DNA of 64,000 bases from VAZQ01 sp034669045 (GTDB lineage Bacteria; Pseudomonadota; Alphaproteobacteria; Rhizobiales; Xanthobacteraceae). The translations under genes and the position numbers were made by a program. The notes beneath the pieces are model-generated. The model was given only the letters and a program-made list of their open reading frames with translations. It was not told where the DNA came from and did not search any database. The DNA lies in NCBI GenBank assembly GCA_034669045.1, contig JAXDOD010000085.1:32808-96807 (forward strand). Reading direction: 5' to 3'. How positions within the stretch are numbered: the stretch's first letter is position 1; each line of letters starts with the position of its first letter. Positions 62,045-64,000 of the stretch are shown in pieces.

Positions 62045-62227
62045 GAACTCGGATCGATCACGATTGCGATGCTACGTGGAAAGCACACCGGCGAATTCCC
62101 CAGCCTGCCAGCGGCACTGCGGCTTTTGTACAACATTGTTGCAGAATTGCGACTAATCCGGGGCACGATATCCGGCTAAGGCCTGCCCCGGCAAGCCCTC
62201 GAACAGACGTTGCAAGGTGTCCCGGGA

Positions 62228-63670
62228 TCAGCCGCTGGAGCGAAAAACCTGAATGTCGAGGTCGCGGATTTTCTTGCGCAGGGTGTTGCGATTGACCCCG
62301 AGCAGGTCGGCGGCGCGGATCTGGTTGCCGCGGGTGGCGGCGAGCGTGACCGTGAGCAGCGGATGTTCGATCTCGCGCAGCACCCGGTGGTAGAGCCCGG
62401 GCGGCGGGAGATCGTCGCCGAAGGTGGCAAAATACGCGGTGAGATGCCGCTCCACCGCGGCGGCAAGTCCCTCGTCGGTTCGCGGCTCGTCGGGGCTCGG
62501 CGCCATGGCCGGCTGCAAAAGCTCGGCGTCGATCACCGCCGCCGAGATCGTCTCCTGCGGATAGAGCGCGGCCAGCCGGCGCGCCAGGTTCTCGAGCTCG
62601 CGCACATTGCCGGGCCAGCGATAGCGCTTGAGCCGGTCGAGCGCGGCCTGGTCGAGCTGTTTGGCCGGAAGTCCCTCACGCTCGACCTGGGCAAAGAAGT
62701 GCCGGATGAGATCGGGCACGTCCTCGCTGCGCTCGCGCAGGGGCGGCAGCCGCAACGGGACGACGTTGAGCCGGAAGAACAGGTCCTCGCGAAACAGGCC
62801 CTGCTGGATGAGGATGCGCAGGTCCTTGTTGGTGGCCGCGATGATGCGCACGTCGGTCTTGATCGGGGTGCGCCCGCCCACGGTCGTGTATTCGCCCTGC
62901 TGCAGAACGCGCAGCAGCCTCGTCTGAGCCTCCATCGGCATGTCGCCGATCTCGTCCAGGAACAGGGTTCCGCCCTCGGCCTGCTCGAAACGGCCGGAAC
63001 TGCGGGAATTGGCGCCGGTGAAGGCGCCCTTCTCGTGCCCGAACAGCTCGGACTCGATGAGGTCGCGCGGGATCGCGGCCATGTTGATGGCGACGAAAGG
63101 CCCGCTCCTGCGCTTGCCGTAGTCATGCAACGCGCGCGCGACCAGTTCCTTCCCGGTCCCCGATTCGCCGGCGATCATCACCGTGAGATCGGTCTGCATC
63201 AGCCGCGCCAGCACGCGATAGATTTCCTGCATCGCCGGCGAGCGGCCGACCAGCGGAATCTGGTCAAAATCCTCCGGCTTGACCGCGGGCCGTGCGCGCT
63301 CCTTCGGCTCCGACAGCGCGCGGCCGACGATGGTGATGAGCTCCTTGAGATCGAACGGCTTCGGCAGATATTCGTAGGCGCCGCGTTCCGACGCGCGGAT
63401 CGCAGTCATGAACGTGTTCTGCGCGCTCATGATGATGACCGGCAGGTCGGGCCGCAGCTTCTTGATGCGCGGCAACATGTCGAAGGCGTTCTCGTCCGGC
63501 ATTACCACGTCGGTGATGACAAGATCGCCATCGCCCTGGCTGATCCAGCGCCAAAGGGTTGCAGCGTTGCTGGTCGAACGCACCTCATAGCCGGCGCGCG
63601 ACAATGCTTGATTGAGTACGGTGCGGATCGCCGCGTCGTCATCCGCTACCAGTATGCTTCCCGCAGGCAT
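62228..63670 (-). CDS. ntrC: Nitrogen regulation protein NtrC (NR(I))
   Basis: 480 aa. Receiver D54 (LVITDVVMP), Walker A GESGTGKE (168-175), intact GAFTGA (215-220), FLDEIGDMP and a C-terminal Fis HTH (NQIRAADLLGVNRNTLRKKIRDLDI). Activates sigma54-dependent nitrogen-scavenging genes when phosphorylated by NtrB. Eleven nt separate it from ntrB upstream, so they share a transcript. Length and motifs are standard. Confidence 0.97.
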   Translation of the reverse strand: MPAGSILVADDDAAIRTVLNQALSRAGYEVRSTSNAATLWRWISQGDGDLVITDVVMPDENAFDMLPRIKKLRPDLPVIIMSAQNTFMTAIRASERGAYEYLPKPFDLKELITIVGRALSEPKERARPAVKPEDFDQIPLVGRSPAMQEIYRVLARLMQTDLTVMIAGESGTGKELVARALHDYGKRRSGPFVAINMAAIPRDLIESELFGHEKGAFTGANSRSSGRFEQAEGGTLFLDEIGDMPMEAQTRLLRVLQQGEYTTVGGRTPIKTDVRIIAATNKDLRILIQQGLFREDLFFRLNVVPLRLPPLRERSEDVPDLIRHFFAQVEREGLPAKQLDQAALDRLKRYRWPGNVRELENLARRLAALYPQETISAAVIDAELLQPAMAPSPDEPRTDEGLAAAVERHLTAYFATFGDDLPPPGLYHRVLREIEHPLLTVTLAATRGNQIRAADLLGVNRNTLRKKIRDLDIQVFRSSG

Positions 63671-63681
63671 CTACATCCTCT

Positions 63682-64000
63682 TCAGGTAACGCCGCCCGGC
63701 TCGGCGTCGTTACCCAGGAACATGGGCATGAGAACTCGAAAGGTGGTGTGTCGTGTTTGCGATTCGCATTCGATGATGCCGCCATGATCGCCGACGATCT
63801 TAGCCACGAGCGCGAGCCCGAGACCGGATCCGGTCGGCTTGGTGGTGACGAATGGGTCGAACAGGTACTCGCGCAGGTCGAGGGGAACGCCGGGACCGTT
63901 GTCCTGCACCTTCACCTCCAGGGGCGCCCCGCGGGGGTCGCGGCCGCCGGGCGAGCGCAGGCGCACCCCGTGACGGTAGGCCGTCGAAATGGTGAGCTCG
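63682..64000 (-). CDS. ntrB: Nitrogen regulation sensor kinase NtrB, C-terminal fragment (5' end outside window)
   Basis: Only about 106 C-terminal residues are inside the window: end of the HATPase domain with VQDNGPGVPLDLREYLFDPFVTTKPTGSGLGLALVAKIV. GGRDPRGAPLEVK precedes it. Order (ntrB-ntrC-ntrY-ntrX) confirms identity. NtrB phosphorylates or dephosphorylates NtrC under PII control. Confidence 0.9.
   Translation of the reverse strand, partial: ELTISTAYRHGVRLRSPGGRDPRGAPLEVKVQDNGPGVPLDLREYLFDPFVTTKPTGSGLGLALVAKIVGDHGGIIECESQTRHTTFRVLMPMFLGNDAEPGGVT

Noticed and set aside
59531..62179. Plus-strand open frame of about 880 codons opposite ntrX and ntrY
   Set aside because: Antisense shadow; ntrX and ntrY on the minus strand have complete domains.
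62210..63787. Plus-strand open frame opposite ntrC
   Set aside because: Antisense shadow of ntrC, which has full receiver, AAA+ and HTH motifs.
1..64000. CRISPR arrays, rRNA genes, intact transposases, prophage
   Set aside because: No regularly spaced 25-40 bp repeats, no rRNA signatures and no transposase or phage structural proteins were seen on either strand.

Overview
The window is chromosomal DNA of a high-GC alphaproteobacterium. It most likely comes from the Hyphomicrobiales (Rhizobiales), Bradyrhizobiaceae/Xanthobacteraceae side. This rests on four points: the order ntrB-ntrC-ntrY-ntrX-(D-amino-acid aminotransferase)-hfq-hflX; a phosphatidylcholine synthase; MipZ and IalB family proteins; and many orphan tricarboxylate-type (Bug) binding proteins. 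The interspersed palindromic repeats also resemble those of Bradyrhizobium relatives. Nearly every stretch is coding. Both window edges cut genes: recG on the left, ntrB on the right.

Layout. 1-5.8 kb: recG (partial), then three tandem secreted beta-helix paralogues and an LpxO-like 2-oxoglutarate hydroxylase, lying between recG and sdhE-mfd. The duplication unit can be read directly: an about 1.15 kb segment, including the tail of the hydroxylase gene, is present twice. 6-13.3 kb: sdhE-mfd, a methyltransferase, a DsbA/FrnE-like oxidoreductase, a PleD-like protein with a ruined GGDEF motif, and a ParDE-type toxin-antitoxin pair. 13.4-17.9 kb: a degenerate adenylate-forming enzyme coupled to a family-5 binding protein, then ialB. 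18-27.8 kb: hspQ, a TauD dioxygenase/Bug/hydroxyacid dehydrogenase cluster, a UbiH-type hydroxylase, pcs-terC, qor and a small cytochrome c. 27.8-32.3 kb: bioF-bioD divergent from bioA, then rimO. 32.4-36.4 kb: a hydroxyacid dehydrogenase, an ornithine-cyclodeaminase-family protein, an atypical methyltransferase and another Bug protein. 36.4-39.1 kb: a tandem 139-bp repeat, a membrane-anchored coiled-coil protein, mipZ and a tiny membrane protein.

39.2-41.2 kb looks like a decayed genomic island: a P4-type integrase fragment and a DUF4236 gene beside tRNA-Ser(UGA). 42-49.7 kb: rlpA, a D,D-carboxypeptidase, tmk-holB, metG-tatD-MBL hydrolase. 49.9-55.5 kb: a Dps-like protein, a cytochrome c and YVTN beta-propeller pair, mazG, and two tandem NMT1-like binding proteins. 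55.5-64 kb: hflX-hfq, a D-amino-acid aminotransferase, and ntrX-ntrY-ntrC-ntrB, i.e. nitrogen control and RNA-based regulation.

No CRISPR array, rRNA operon, intact transposase or prophage is visible. The stretches most worth a second look are the duplicated beta-helix/hydroxylase locus, the coiled-coil/MipZ/small membrane protein group, the degenerate PleD-like and AMP-binding proteins, and the integrase/tRNA-Ser remnant. None is proven to be a new system; these are sequence-level leads.
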